A stretch of DNA of 64,000 nt. Origin: Melampsora larici-populina 98AG31. Its lineage: Eukaryota; Basidiomycota; Pucciniomycetes; Pucciniales; Melampsoraceae. The stretch spans positions 1,075,095-1,139,094 of the forward strand of contig NW_006768787.1 of assembly GCF_000204055.1 (NCBI RefSeq). The letters run 5' to 3'. A program made the translations under genes and the position numbers. Under the pieces are notes generated by a model. It saw nothing but the letters and a program-made list of their open reading frames with translations. It did not search any database and was not told the DNA's origin. Each line of letters starts with the position of its first letter. Positions within the stretch are counted from its first letter, which is position 1. Of the stretch, positions 47,414-60,552 are shown piece after piece.

Positions 47414-49929
47414 GGTTCGCTATGACTCAATAAATCGAAGTTGATGCTTGAGACTTGGTTGTTTTTAATAAATGATGTTGTGTGTGTGTGGTGGGGCCGA
47501 GAGAAAACAAATGATTCGAGAAGGAAATGGATGTCTGAAGAAAAACGGAAGCTAGCGATGATGATGATGATGATGATGAATGGTAATGAAGTTAAAATTA
47601 AAAGAGACTAACGAGCTGATAAGGTGTATCTAATGAAAATGCTACAATGAACAGGGCGAAGGATTTAGACGGCGTTGGGTCCGATGAGCGAAACAAGGGT
47701 TTGGGTAGTTATTTTTTTGGTGATTGAGATTCTGTTTGAGATTCAGTTTCGAGATATTTTGGAAAAGTTTGATGGAGGATGTGGAAAGTATCGGATTCAA
47801 ATAGGTACTTGGTCTTTGTTGTAACTCGGTTTGAAGTTCTGATTGGATTGTATGCTGTTTTGATGGGTGAATGTCTTCGTTTGTCCTGCTCTTGTTGCTG
47901 ATCACCAACAAAGCAAAATTGAGAAAATGTGACTAGAATTGGGTCGAAGCGTGTGTCCTTCAAGATCTGACGATTTCAACTCAAACTTTTTAACAAAAAA
48001 TTAAAATTATTCACAGGGCTTAGGACTACTTAGGGTTTTGTCCTAGTGATAGCACTGTGTTTCTGACTTTAAGCTTTCCAGCAAGTTGGTCTGAAACTAA
48101 TGTGAAAACCCAAGGGGCTGCTGACTTTGGTAAGAGCGACCTCGGCTCAAGCCAGTCTGTTCCAGATCGAGCAAATTTCAACTCTACGAAGTCAGGGGAA
48201 GATGACGACCGATAAGCAGGTTTCTAAACCGAAGATGGAATTTTATGAAACAAATCACTAAGAAAGAAATTGAGTCAAAACCAGCGATAAGCAACTTGAT
48301 ATGAATGTGGAGCAATTGAGCGAACCCCTTCAAATAACTCATTGACTCATCACGTAACTTTAGTCTTCATCATATCACTTTGGCTCAACTCCGGAGCATG
48401 AGGGCATGAAATCATTTGAAACATGAAAGCGATTGGCGAAGGGGACTCTCTCACCCCATCTTGACTACCCGTCGCGGTTTGAGGGCTATAAATGATGAGC
48501 ACGTTCTATTCCCCAGGTTGGGTACGTTGATGCGGTAGCCTTGATGATTATATGCATACATATGAGATCATTGGGTCGACCGAGTCTGGAGCTATAACAA
48601 GACGAGCACGCAGTTCCACTCACACACGCAACTACACTCGCGCTTTAGGGTCGCAAGGGCTATTTCGGGGCAAATAGGAACAAGTGTGACTTTTATTCAT
48701 CGGCTCGCATATACATGCCGATGGTGATGTTCTATGCCTTGTTTCGCGGGTTTGCTCGGAGAGGAATGAGCAATTCTCGGATCGCCCGATCGTTCCAAGC
48801 TCGATGGGCGCACAACGGTCCTCCCCCCACGTGAACAGCCAATTATGAGGTCATAGAATTTCGCAATCCTAAACAATCGATGTCCACCTTGTTGAGGATT
48901 TGTCCTCTAGAACAAATCTCAGCTGGCGTAATGTATGCGTTGGAAATGGGGCCGAACTCTCAACTCCCTTCATCTTGTATAGTCCCTGATTCTCCCTGAT
49001 CTATGTAGAGCAGATGTTCGCTAGCTGATCCTTGCGATGGGCATGGTGGTGGAGGTGAGACAATTTTTGGAATGCTTTGTGCGGGAGAAGATCAAATGCC
49101 TACAGTCCACCTTTCAGGGATAGAAATTAAGTCATAGCAGCGAAAGGTTTTGTTAAAACGGAGTACCCTGTTGGTGGTTGATGCGGCAAACAACAACATG
49201 AGCCCAGGCGTTTAGAACAATACTGTTGTCTTTCTTTTAAAAATTCCCATTTGTAGCATGATATAAACTCGTCGTAATACGTTGTTGAGAGCTGTCCGCA
49301 GCCAAAGCTGGGATAAGTCTCGGTGAGTCATCTTGCTGATTCTAGCCAAACTTTAGCATCTGAAGAATTTTCTTGCCGAGCTTTCTTTGCACATTTGATT
49401 TTAAAGTGCATAACTTGAGAGAATGCAGTTCCTCCACTATATATGCAAATTCCTTTGAGCTTTGCAGCTCGAGGGAAGGGATTCGAGAAGCTATTAGGTC
49501 CCTCACAAAAACCTATCACATGTAAGACTCTCTGAATGCCGGGTACTGGGTGCTGATCTCCTGAAGTGAGCCTCTCATATTTTATGACGAGTCCTTTGAA
49601 CAGTTGACATGAATCTGATCATTGCATTTCAAAGATACAAAAAAGTTCATAGAACTCAGGATTCAGAAAAAAGATATTAGATGATAAAAGGCCACAGACT
49701 GTTTGACAAGAAAGATCAAATCAATTCACAAACAGGTTGCTCAATTAATGAATGAATTCAAACAAAGAATGCATGAAAAGGAACTTTGAACAAAATATGA
49801 ACAAATGAGTATCAAACCCATAAAAATTAGTTAGATTACTATTCACATTTATTTTACATCTAGTTGCTGATTGTCAATACAAATTAAATGTCAAAACCGC
49901 CTGAAAGATAAACATTCAAGAGGTGGATT
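47414..49929. other. Intergenic upstream of GLT1
   Basis: Holds the GLT1 promoter, a (GT)n tract (about 47480-47490) and an (ATG)n tract (about 47553-47579). From about 49629 on it matches the 3' flank of OPT-C (see the segmental duplication). A 63-codon minus frame at 49328-49519 reads like protein (HFKIKCAKKARQENSSDAKV) but has no partner exon. No other gene is supported. Confidence 0.35.
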
Positions 49930-52900
49930 TTAAGTTGAAACAGAACAATAATCTCTTGGTCCAGTTGGGTTCAAGAAATATCTACAAACACAATCAAGCA
50001 ACCCAAATTCATTCCAAAAACAATTGAAATATTATAAAAAACTGATTATACGTACGTTGGCATGGTCAGAGCTCGAAAACCTGCTCCTCCTTGTACTAGA
50101 GCTGACATCAAAAGCACTGCAAGTTCGGTCCCGCCATCCAACTAAAATTGGGAGTAAAAGGATAACCAAATCAGGGGAATATTATGGGTACTGTTTTTAA
50201 AAGATTGAAAGACATTCAAATTGACTTACTGCTGCACTGATGATGTAACTATTCCCATTTTCAAAAGGTGATTCTGGGTAAGACTATATGGCAAACAAGA
50301 ATTGTTTTTGCATTGAGATAACTTACTTATACTTTTGGTACCTATTTGTAACAAAAAAAAAATATTTATATGAGAATCAGAGAGCTATATAGTTGGATTC
50401 AACATCATCAAAAAAGGTAATCAACTTACCAATTTGAATGATGTCTTTTCAAAAACCATTGTGTATACAGTCCAATGACCATAGCAGTCATTCGACCTGA
50501 TGTGGCACCTATTCAAAAACAAAGAAAAATGCATCAAAAATCAGAACCTATCTTAATTTCTTCTCATTATTTCAAGAGAATGAGAGTATTAGATATGAAT
50601 TTACATACCTTTTATACAATTATACAAACTTGAAGTAAAAAGTGGTACATTCAACCTATCAAATCCAGCTTTGGGCTTCCATTTGTGTAATAGAAACAAT
50701 GGTACTGGTACTACAAATCCTATAAGAAAGCAATATGGTAGGATAGCCTGAATGAAATCACACAAAGTGAAGAAAGAAAAGTCAATAGAATTTCTATTGA
50801 CTGGATAACCACTAGAAGCTTACATATATCTGACCCGGTGCATATAGCCTTCTACTGAATAGTCCCCAACTGAAATTATTCAAAGAGGGATTATGGTAAG
50901 CTATAAGTCAATATGTGATCAATTTAGTAAACCATGCTTACGTTGTTGATTGAGCAGCTAAAGAAGTCAAAACCCAACTCTAAAGGTTGAACAGTTTCAG
51001 CAGAAGGAGTCAGCATGTTGATTTCTTGGATTGAAGAATCTGAATTGATGATTCATAAAGTAGGTTCAATTTATCCTAACTTACTGTGTACACCCCATTC
51101 CCATGACCATTTGAAAGTACCTCCCTTTGTGAGTCTAAAATTAATCTCATAGTTCCAAGATGCACAATTGCTCCCAATGATCTAAGATAAGATGATATAA
51201 AAAGCGTCAAGAAATGAACACCTTCTTTCAATAGAATGAATTGACTGACGTTCCAATGAATTGAGCACAGGCCACAGAGAGCTTTGAAAGCAAGTAAACA
51301 GCAAGTTTATTAGGTTTTATTTGAGAATGTGTTTATAAGATTTGCAACTAACCCCTGAAAGCTCAAATCTTTGACCTAATTTCAAATCTTGTGAAGTAGA
51401 AGTACATTTTGCAACAACTGTTCCTCCTAGCCTATAAAGTGTTTGATAACTTCAGCTTTTGAAGTCTTGTCTGATTTAACTTTATGGAACATATATTTTA
51501 TGAAATTTCTTACATAGTGAAATTCAACGCTCCAAGTGCATTTCCTGGAAATAGAACACCCCTGAGATAATGGAATTGTCTGATGTTAATACATTGAAGC
51601 TCTCAATTTTTTTAAGAAAATTAAACTCACCCTAACATTTGGAAAACAGCTTGAGATTGAACATGAGAATACCATGTCAAATCAGCTATTATGTACTTTG
51701 TAAGACTAGATATTGAATACACATACCATTACAAGGTAGCTGAAGTCCTACCTCACCAAAAAAGATACCTGATGCTAAACTAATTTGGATTTAAGTCAAA
51801 GTTTCAGCTTCAGAAGTCAAGGATGACAAACACTAGGATCTCAAGGGGGAAACATTTTGAAATCTTTACCTGAAGACAATGGATGTGAGTAAACTTGTGA
51901 TTGCTGCCCCCCATGATAAACCAGATTCACTACGCGCAAAACAGATAAATGCACTCAGAGAAGCTAGAGATGTGAGAGCAGCAAAAAAACTAAAGTGTGA
52001 TTTATTTTTGTTATATGTAGAATGCAATCAAAGAGTAAGCAAACGAGTCAAGATGAAATGAGTGAGATAGACTTGATGTATTCTTACAGAGAATGAACTT
52101 CACGATTAGATTTACAAAGCTTTCGATGAGGATCTTCTAAATCAGGATCACTACTCTTTTTAAAAACAGTTGAAATTTGTTCCCAGTGAAACAATAAACC
52201 AGTTGTGATTGAAGAAGAACAAGCAAGTAATATACCAGATAGTCCCAATATCACACTTGTAGAAAATCTAGGTAAACCAATTTGATTGACTCCTTGAATG
52301 TTTTCTGTGCCATCCGGATTGACTGTTTGCGTAAAATTAAACGATGATCCTTCTGAATTTAGTAACTGAAATGAAATGAAAGGTAAGTTTCCTCCATCTA
52401 TGAAATCCAAGTTGAGAAGAGATAGTCAATCATTATCAGACTCATCTTTCATGTTTTGTGAAGGCTCGTTTGACTAGAAAAAGATCTGACTCACCAAACC
52501 AATTGTACCGATAAGCGCCTGACATCAAAATTATTCCAAATGTCGTCGCACACCAATCTACAATCTATCAAAGAAAGTTTAACTTCAGAACCACGACCAG
52601 TGTTTAGTGTTGTTATCTGACGTACTTGAGCTTCCAGAGGTACAAAGAGAGGTCCATAGCTCCCTGATATGATCCAAATATAAATCACCAAACACTCCGT
52701 TATTGTTTTTCCACATCAACTCGATACTGCTAATCGATTGAAGTGTCTACATACCCACAAGTACCCAATCTAAGCTTGCAGAGAGTACTCCTAGTCCCTC
52801 GCCAACTAAAGATCCACCAAAGAGCTATGTTTGATTGAAAAAAGTTAGATTGAAAACTAAGAGTATTGAAAAGATATCTTGTGAAGAAAATTTCCAGAGG

Positions 52901-54083
52901 TTACTCACATGAGTGATAGCAGGTGTTTGAGGTAGCGTTAAACACCATGGACTGATGGCTTGTAAAGCAGGCGCAACATAAGTAGGAATAGCTTCATCTA
53001 TAGGTCAGGAAAATAGTGGGACAGGGTGTCGCGTTAATACCCATGATATCTCAGAGAATACTGAGATGAATTTTGCATACAAATCAAAGCCGCTGTAAAG
53101 ACTTTTTTGAAAGTCGAGACTTGGTTTTTGGTTGTTGAAGTGATTCTAGACATGTTTAAAAACAAAGAAATTGAGGGGAGTATACTTCTGTAAAAAGTTA
53201 TTTTTACATAGTGTGCATGTGGTCAATAAACGTTTTTTGTGCTGAATTTTTTGACTGACTTACGGGAATGTCGTTCTTGCGGGGTAGATAAGGAATGGTC
53301 GAAAAAGGCTTATGATGTTTGGTTAGAAAAGTCGAAGTGAGCTATAAGATTCATTGCATTGCTTATGTGATGAAATGACATGACACTTACCCTGCTAAAC
53401 CAAACCCGATCATTTGTATAGAAAATGATAGCAAGAGGCAAAACCAGAAAGCAGGTCTCTTTCCAAAAATTAAATCTTGAGCACCAATAACCTAAGAACA
53501 CACAATAAATCAATCATGAAAGTTAATGGTGACCAAAGTTTATGGAACAAACAAACATGAGAAAAAGTTACTTACTTCAACGCTCAAGGTAGCAGCTGCA
53601 CCACTAGTCGCCATGATGGCAGAAAATACAGTCTCTTTGATTGATAAAGGTCCAGGATTCCACCATCTGGGACCAGGAATATTTTCAACTATACGTCCCA
53701 GAACTAGACAAGCTACCTTTATGAGCAAGCCAAACATCAAGAAAACATTTGAGTAATTTTGGATGACTTGAGAGATTACCCATGAGTAAATCGATAGGTT
53801 GAAAGTCACTTACTTGCAGTACTAGGGCATGTACACTCATTGCAACAGGTTTGAAAACGAATAACTTGAAATTTTTCAAATTTTCAATCGAGTGTTAAAA
53901 TCCTTTGCGATTTTTGAATTAGATAAGTCAAAACTTTACCTGAGCAATAGCTCCACCAATGCAAGTAGTCACCAACCCCACAGCCATTGATCTAACTGTC
54001 ACCGTCACTTGAGCAGCTTGGATTTCATCATTGAGTGTTTCGGTATCGCTAAAGTCATGATCCGTTTCGACACTTTTAGACAT
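49930..54083 (-). CDS. OPT-family oligopeptide transporter B
   Basis: Same family and role as OPT-A. The protein starts MSKSVETDHD, then an acidic cytosolic region and the first membrane segment RSMAVGLVTTCIGGAIAQ. Conserved blocks in order: VFVFKPVAMSVHALVLQ, LGRIVENIPGPRWWNPGPLS, KETVFSAIMATSGAAATLSV, FRPFLIYPARTTFP, APALQAISPWCLTLPQTPA, LFGGSLVGEGLGVLSASLDW, GNLPFISFQLLN, GLPRFSTSVILGLSGILLAC, RLILDSQREVLL, YCFLIGFVVPVPLFLLHKWK, LYNCIKGATSGRM, GGTELAVLL, and C-terminal YFLNPTGPRDYC. There are roughly 20 small exons with splice sites matching paralog C. No stop or frame break was noticed in the exons read. Substrate unknown: OPTs may carry tetra/pentapeptides, glutathione or metal chelates. 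Confidence 0.85.
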
Positions 54084-54213
54084 AATCGGTGGTGTAACGA
54101 AACCTCTTATAAAGAACGAAGGTTTGAGATGAATCGAATTGAAGTCAAATATTGGGCCGTAAGATCTTTGATTTGAACAAGAATTGTGTTGTTATAGTGG
54201 TATGTTTCGAGTT

Positions 54214-54229
54214 CAGAAGAGCTTGCTTC
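54214..54229. promoter_or_regulatory. 16-bp motif shared by OPT-B and OPT-C promoters
   Basis: CAGAAGAGCTTGCTTC lies 131 bp before the OPT-B start and, unchanged, 135 bp before the OPT-C start (60687-60702), while surrounding promoter sequence has diverged more. It contains the palindrome core AAGAGCTT. Candidate regulatory site or part of the 5' leader; function not shown. Confidence 0.35.
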
Positions 54230-54681
54230 GTATCATTGGGTTCATGTAATTAGGTGATTATGTATGTACTTCGAAAGATCCAATTTTGTTGTTCACCTGT
54301 TTTTGGTGTGTGATCATCGAGATATGTGATCATGGAGAATGGCGTAAAAACGAACGCGTGCTCCAGTCACCTTACATACCGACTTCAAATAACGAGACTG
54401 TCTTCGGTCTCATCACGACTGGTTGGATGAGTTAAAGATTATTGGAGTTCAATTGGCATCAGTTTACACTCTACATCGGTTCACCGGTGCATCGGTTGGT
54501 CAAGCGCGACAAAGATTTTTTTAGATTTTTATACAGTAGGTAAGACCCGAAACTATAATCTTAACAAAGTCCTGTCCTCTCGCCCACCCTCCCTCGACTA
54601 CCCGTGAGCAGGATGGACTCTGGAGGGACTTTGTGAAGTTCGAGTCAAGTTGTACATAAAAGGATCCGTTGACTTGGCTAA

Positions 54682-55524
54682 GAGCATCCGCACTCGTTTG
54701 CGGTTGTTAACTTGGTCACGTGCGGTAACAACCGCTACATTAAGCAAAAAATGACTTAACTCAGCCAAATTTCGCACTCGTTTGTGTTAGTAGCACTGTA
54801 ACGTTTGTAACTTTACCGATAATGCATGTGCTCCACAGTGGTCATGCAGTAAGGTAACATTCAATTTTTCAAGTACGATTTCAAGTTTAAGAAAACAAAG
54901 GCTATATTTGAATACATCTATTGATCTTGTGAAAATTATAAAGATTTGAAACTACACAAGAAAGATGAACAATCTGAACCAATCCAAACTTTTTTTAATG
55001 TTTGATTCAGCTTTTTTCAACTGTTTGGTTTGTATCTCTTGATCTTAAAAGTCTTCCAGTCATTAGTCTTTAGAATTCAATTTTCTCATCTATCTCTATA
55101 CATATGTGAAGTCTGAAATTCTTCATATTGATTCGATTGGTTTGAAGTCGAGTTGAAGATTTTCAAACGACCTATTTTAGAACAAAAAAACAAAAAAAAC
55201 AATCGTAAAAACATCGATTGGTGTTAAAAGGTCTTGATTCAATTCATGTGACTGGGTGAGAGAGGTGAAAAGACGATGTTTGTTGTTGACTTTGGTATTG
55301 GAGATTGGGCTGAGTTGAGTTTTTGGAGTTGTAGTTGCTGTGAACAGGTCGTGATGTGTGCTACCGCATGCGTTAGCCAATCGGTAGATTTACCGATTCG
55401 CTAATGCAAACTGATGAAAAATTAACTACCGCGGGGCTAATTGTTCACCGGTGCGGAAAAGACCCCGCGGTTGCGTTAAATTTAACCTTACCGCACTCGA
55501 TTTACCGCACGAGTGCGGATGCTC
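54682..55524. mobile_element. 843-bp PIF/Harbinger-like MITE (TAA target duplication)
   Basis: Perfect 16-bp terminal inverted repeats GAGCATCCGCACTCGT / ACGAGTGCGGATGCTC are flanked by TAA on both sides (54679-54681, 55525-55527). The three-base TWA duplication and GAGCATCC-type end fit PIF/Harbinger-class elements. Subterminal regions repeat CCGCAC/GTGCGG motifs several times, possible transposase sites. The 67-codon frame inside is not convincing, so the element is non-autonomous. Confidence 0.75.
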
Positions 55525-55539
55525 TAACTATGTATGAAA

Positions 55540-55990
55540 TCCCAGGTGTACGCTTCGCAAGCGTCTACTCGCGCATGCGCAGGTTGACAACGTCTGCCTC
55601 GCAGGTTGTTTGAGAGCCTGGGTTGTTCGGTAGCGCCAACTTGACCGTCATGAAACCTGAAGATCATGGGTTTCATGAATTGATTTGTTTTCTTCTTGAA
55701 GCCAAGTCTATGGCAGTAGGCAGGTCAACCTGCCAGATTCTACCAAAACGGCCAACCTGACAGGTTGACCGGTTTGGCTGGTAGACCTGAGAGGCGCAAA
55801 CTTAACAAAGTCCCTCGCGCCAAAGGCCCGAGGCTTGAAAGTTTGTGAGAGGCGTACGCTTGAAAGGTTTTCAAAAAACCTGTACCGAACGGTTCAACAC
55901 CCAGGTTGACATTTAAAATACCTCTCAGGCGTACGCCTGGGCATTTGGCTGGGTCAACCTGCGAGGTTGACGGCAACCGAACGGGCCCTA
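55540..55990. mobile_element. GC-rich palindromic repeat ending at the OPT duplication breakpoint
   Basis: Rich in CAACCTG/CAGGTTGAC motifs in both orientations, with palindromes such as CAGGCGTACGCCTG (about 55925-55938). Left and right parts share GTTCGGTAGCGCCAAC and the near-complement GTTGACGGCAACCGAAC, suggesting inverted termini. The right end, CAACCGAACGGGCCCTA, stops exactly where homology to the OPT-B 3' flank begins (55991). A similar GGGCCC-CGTTCGG end is common in MITE-like repeats, but the class is not determined. Confidence 0.45.
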
Positions 55991-56269
55991 AGATACAAAC
56001 AAGTTCATAGGATTCGAAAACAAAAACAAGATATTAAATGATCAAAATCTATTTGAAGAGCAAGATAAAAGAATTTCACACAGATTGTTGAATTGAAGAT
56101 TAAGTAAGAAGAAAACTCTAGCGAGTATGATGAAATTTGAAGAATATGTAACAGATCAAGTATCAACGTCCCTAAAGAAAAGTTTTATTTTTTATCCGTT
56201 CTTTGATTGTCAATGTTTTGTACTAGTAGTCAGAATTTCAAAACTAGAAAAAAAGATAAAAAATTCATA

Positions 56270-59200
56270 TCAAGTTGAAGTATAACAATAGTCTCTTGGT
56301 CCACTTGGATTCAAAAAATATCTAGAAAAACAAACTCAATTCAATACAAATTCTCCCCAAAAGATTGAGAAAAGAACAATGGTTCCGTACGTTGGCATAG
56401 TTAGAGCTGGAAAACCTGCTCCTCCTTGTACTAGAGCTGATAGAATAAGCACTGCAAGTTCGGTCCCGCCGTCCAACTAACACATTGAATAATAGAACAA
56501 CAGATGCCCATAGACTTTTGTGAGTATGTTTTTGTCAATTTGGAAGGACGTTGGAGTTCACTTACTGCTGCACTGATGATGTAACTATTTTCAATTGAAA
56601 AAAGCAGTTCGTTGTAAGAGTATGTGTTGAGCAAGATCTATTTTACCAGGGAGGTAACTTACTTGTACTTTTGGTACCTATTTGTAAGCAAAAGATAGAT
56701 TTATAAGAATTAGCAAAGTAGCTGTATACTTGCTCATCATATAAGGAAATTGACTTACCAACTAGAATGATGCCGTTTCAAAAACCATTGAGTATACAGG
56801 CCAATAAACATAGCAGTCATTCGACCAGAAGTGGCGCCTGTTTAACAAAGAACACTTCAACATAACAGCTCTATCTCTTCTCCTCATCATACTATGAGGT
56901 ATGGTGATCTGAATCAGATTTAAATACCTTTTATACAATTGAACAAACTTGAAGTAAACAATGGAACGTTTAACCGATTAAAACCAGCTTTAGGTTTCCA
57001 TTTGTGTAGTAAGAATAATGGTATCGGTACTAGGAATCCTATGATGAAGCAGTACGGCAGAATAGCCTGAAAGAAATAATCAAAAATGACAAAGGAAAAG
57101 TCAATTGAATTCCAATCTTGTAGGTAAACCGGAAAGAGCTTACATATATTTGACCCGGTGAATATAGCCTTCCACTGAAGAGTCCCCATCTAAAATTGTT
57201 CCAGGGATTCAGGGTAAGTCATAGCTTATTACAGGATCTATATGGTAAGTTAAACTTACGTTGTTGATTGAGCTGCTAAGGAAGTTAGTACCCAACTCTA
57301 AGAGATAAACGTTTTCATCAAAAAAAGTCAGCTTGAAATTTTTAGACCTAGGAATCTGAATTCAAAATTTGTAAAACTATCTTGTGGTGAATAAATGGTG
57401 ATTGAATCCTAGCTTACTGTATAGATACCATTCCCGTTACTTTGTAAAAGTACCTCTCTTTGTGAGTCTAGAATCAATCTCATAGTTCCAAGATGTACAA
57501 TTGCTCCCAATAGCCTGAGGCAACAGAAAATAAAAAGTATCAATATATGGTCTCATTTTTTTGGAGAGAGAATAAGGATAATTCACTAACGTTCCGATAA
57601 CTTGAGAAAATGCAACCGAGAGCTTCATAAAAATGGAAAAGGTAAAAGTATCAGACTTGATCCAAGAACGGGTTTTCATCAAATGATAAAATTTCACACT
57701 AACCCCTGATAGTTTGAATCTCTGGCCCAATTTGAGATCTTGTGAAGTAGAAGTACATTTTGTAACAATTGTTCCTCCTAGCCTACAAAGTATTCAGCCA
57801 CTTCAGTTTTTGAAGACTTCTTTAAAGTCTTTTGATAGAATAAATTATTTGACATTCTTACATGGTGAAATTCATAGCCCCAAGCGCGTTTCCTGGGAAT
57901 AGAACACCTCTGAAATAACGGAGTGGTTTGATTTTGATATATTAACGCTATCGATATATGAATACTATCAACTTGTGTTTCAAGGAGATCATGCTTACCC
58001 TAACATCTGAAAAACAGCTTAATTTTGCAAATAAGAATACCATTTCTAATCAGCCGTTTCGTACTTCGTAAGATTTATTAAATGCGCTTACCATTACAAG
58101 GTAGCTGAAGTCCCACTTCACCAAAAAATATGCCTGATGCCAGACTAGGATAAATTCAAATTCAATTTGAAAATTAAAAGAAGAACATCTCCAGGATTTC
58201 GGGGAGAAAGGATTGAATTAAAACTCTTACCTCAAGACAACGGATGCGAGTAGACATGTGAGTACCGCTTCCCAAGCTAAACCCGAGTCACCACCAGCGA
58301 AACAGATGAATGCACTAAGAGAAGCTAGCAATGTGAGAGTAACAAAAGCTCTAGAGTAAAATTCATTGAAAACGAAGATGAAGCAAAAATAATCAAATTC
58401 AATTGATTGAAGAGATAAGAAATAAACCAAACCAAAACTCACTGAGCATGAACGTCGGCATTAGATTTACACAGCTTTCGATGAGGATCTTCTAAATTAG
58501 GATCACTATTCTTTTTAAACACTGTTGAGATCTCTTCCCAATGAAATAATAAACCAGTCGTGATTGAAGAAGAACTAGCAAATAATATACCAGATAATCC
58601 TAGAATTAAACCTGTAGAAAACCTAGGTAAACCGATTTGATTGACACCTTCAATGTTTTCTGTACCATTTTGATAGACTGTTTGTGTAAAATTATATGAA
58701 GTTCCATTTGAATTCAGTAGTTCAAATGAGATGAAGGGCAAATTCCCTCCATCTTTAAATCCGAATTGGGGAGAGAAAAAGAAGCATCATCAGACATTCA
58801 TGAGTCTTGGATCACCATTTGAAAAGATTCAAAAAACTCTTACTCACCAAACCAATTGTAGCGATAAGCGCCTGACAGGAAAAATATTCCAAATGCCATT
58901 GCACACCAATCTACAATCTATCGAAGAAACTTAGATGTTAGACCCAACGCCAGCTTTTGCAGTATGCTGTTGTCTGACGCACTTGAGCTTCCAGAGGTAC
59001 GAAGAGAGGTCCATAGCTCCCTGATATCCGCAAAACAAAAACCATCAATATTTCCGTCATCGTTTTTCCAAGTCAACCTATGATCACGAATCTGCTGAAA
59101 GTTGCATACCCACGAGTACCCAATCTAAGCTTGCAGAAAATACACCTAGTCCTTCGCCCACTAAAGATCCGCCAAAGAGCTATATTTGATTACAGGAGGT

Positions 59201-60552
59201 TAGATTCCAAAACATAAACGTTGCGAAAGGATATTTTGTGACGAAGATTTGTGACAAGTACTCACTTGGGTGACAATAGGTGATTTGGGTAGCGTTAAAC
59301 ACCATGGACTGATGGCTTGCAAAGCAGGAGCAAAGTAGGTTGGGATAGTTTCATCTACAGGTCAGGGAAGTCATTCAAAAGGGGTAGAAGTCAGCCGTTA
59401 GAATATTTCAATCTTGGAGAATGTTCACTTTAAGATCAATTTTAGAATTGAAATCAAAAAGCAAGATTGAAATAAATTTGCATACAAATCAAAACTCCCG
59501 TGAAAACTTTTTTAAACATCGAGACTTGTTTTTTGGTCGTTGAAGTGTTTTTAGACATTGATAAAAACAAAGAGATCGAGGGGAATATACTCCTGTAACA
59601 AAGGTACAAAATTTGAAGGAAGTCAATAAATGTTTTTTTTTGGCGTTAAACTTTAGTTTGGATCAACTTACGGAAATGCTGTTTTAGCTGGGTGAATAAG
59701 GAATGGACGAAAAAGGCTTATTTTTCGGAAAATTCAAAGTACTTGAGCTATAAGATACATTGCATTATGAAATGATTTTTCACTCACCCTGCTAAACCGA
59801 ATCCAATCATTTGTATGGAAAGTGAAAGTAAGAGGCAAAATGAAAAAGAAGGCCTCTTCCCAAATACCAAATCTTGAGCGCCAATAACCTAAGAGCACAG
59901 ACCAAATTAGCTATGAAAGTCAATGGTAACTAAAGTCTATAGAAACAAAAGAACAAGCGGGAAAGGTTACTTACTTCAACGCTCAAGGTAGCAGCTGCAC
60001 CGCTAGTTGCCATGATCGCAGAAAATACAGTCTCTTTGATTGATAGAGGTCCAGGATTCCACCATCTGGGACCAGGAATGTTTTCGACTATACGACCCAG
60101 AACTAGACAAGCTACCTTTATGAGCGAAACACAGGTAGAGAGAATATGTGAGGAATTTTCAATCACTTGAAATATGAACCATAAGGAAATGAATGGGGTG
60201 AAAGTCGCTTACTTGCAGTACCAAGGCATGTACACTCATTGCCACAGGTTTGAAAACAAACAACTTGATTTTTTTGACGCGTCATATCCTCAATCAGCTC
60301 TCAAAATTCACAATAGCTTTTAGGAAAAGTAAGTTGAACCTTTACCTGAGCAATAGCGCCGCCAATACAAGTAGTAATCAAACCCACAGCCATTGATCTA
60401 AGAGTCACCGTCACTTGAGATTGATCTTCATCTTCACGTTCGATCAAAATTGGAAAGTCATCCAATGGACCCGCTGAGACTGGAACATAGGTTTCTTCAT
60501 TGAGTGAATCAGTATCGTGGAAGCCTTGATCCGTTTTGCAAGTTGTTCGCAT
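56270..60552 (-). CDS. OPT-family oligopeptide transporter C
   Basis: Tandem paralog of OPT-B. It starts at the ATG at 60552 (MRTTCKTDQGFHDTDSLNEE); an in-frame upstream ATG-like start at 60615 is less likely. The N-terminus is acidic (DDFPILIEREDEDQS), then RSMAVGLITTCIGGAIAQ. Blocks parallel OPT-B: PGPRWWNPGPLSIKETVFS, APALQAISPWCLTLPKSP, GNLPFISFELLNSNGTSYNF, GLPRFSTGLILGLSGILFAS, YCFIIGFLVPIPLFLLHKWK and the C-terminal YFLNPSGPRDYC. N-glycosylation-type N-x-T sites (NFTQT, NGTEN) are kept in the loop of both copies. The region most different from OPT-B is the cytosolic N-terminus, as expected after duplication. About 20 exons. Confidence 0.85.

Larger units (their letters stand above)
49629..54440. 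repeat. Segmental duplication unit 1 (OPT-B copy)
   Basis: Gene, 3' flank (AAGATACAAAAAAGTTCATAG here, AAGATACAAACAAGTTCATAG at 55991) and about 350 bp of promoter match 55991-60925 in the same orientation. Intron positions are shared, while intron sequence has diverged noticeably, so the duplication is not very recent. Confidence 0.65.
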
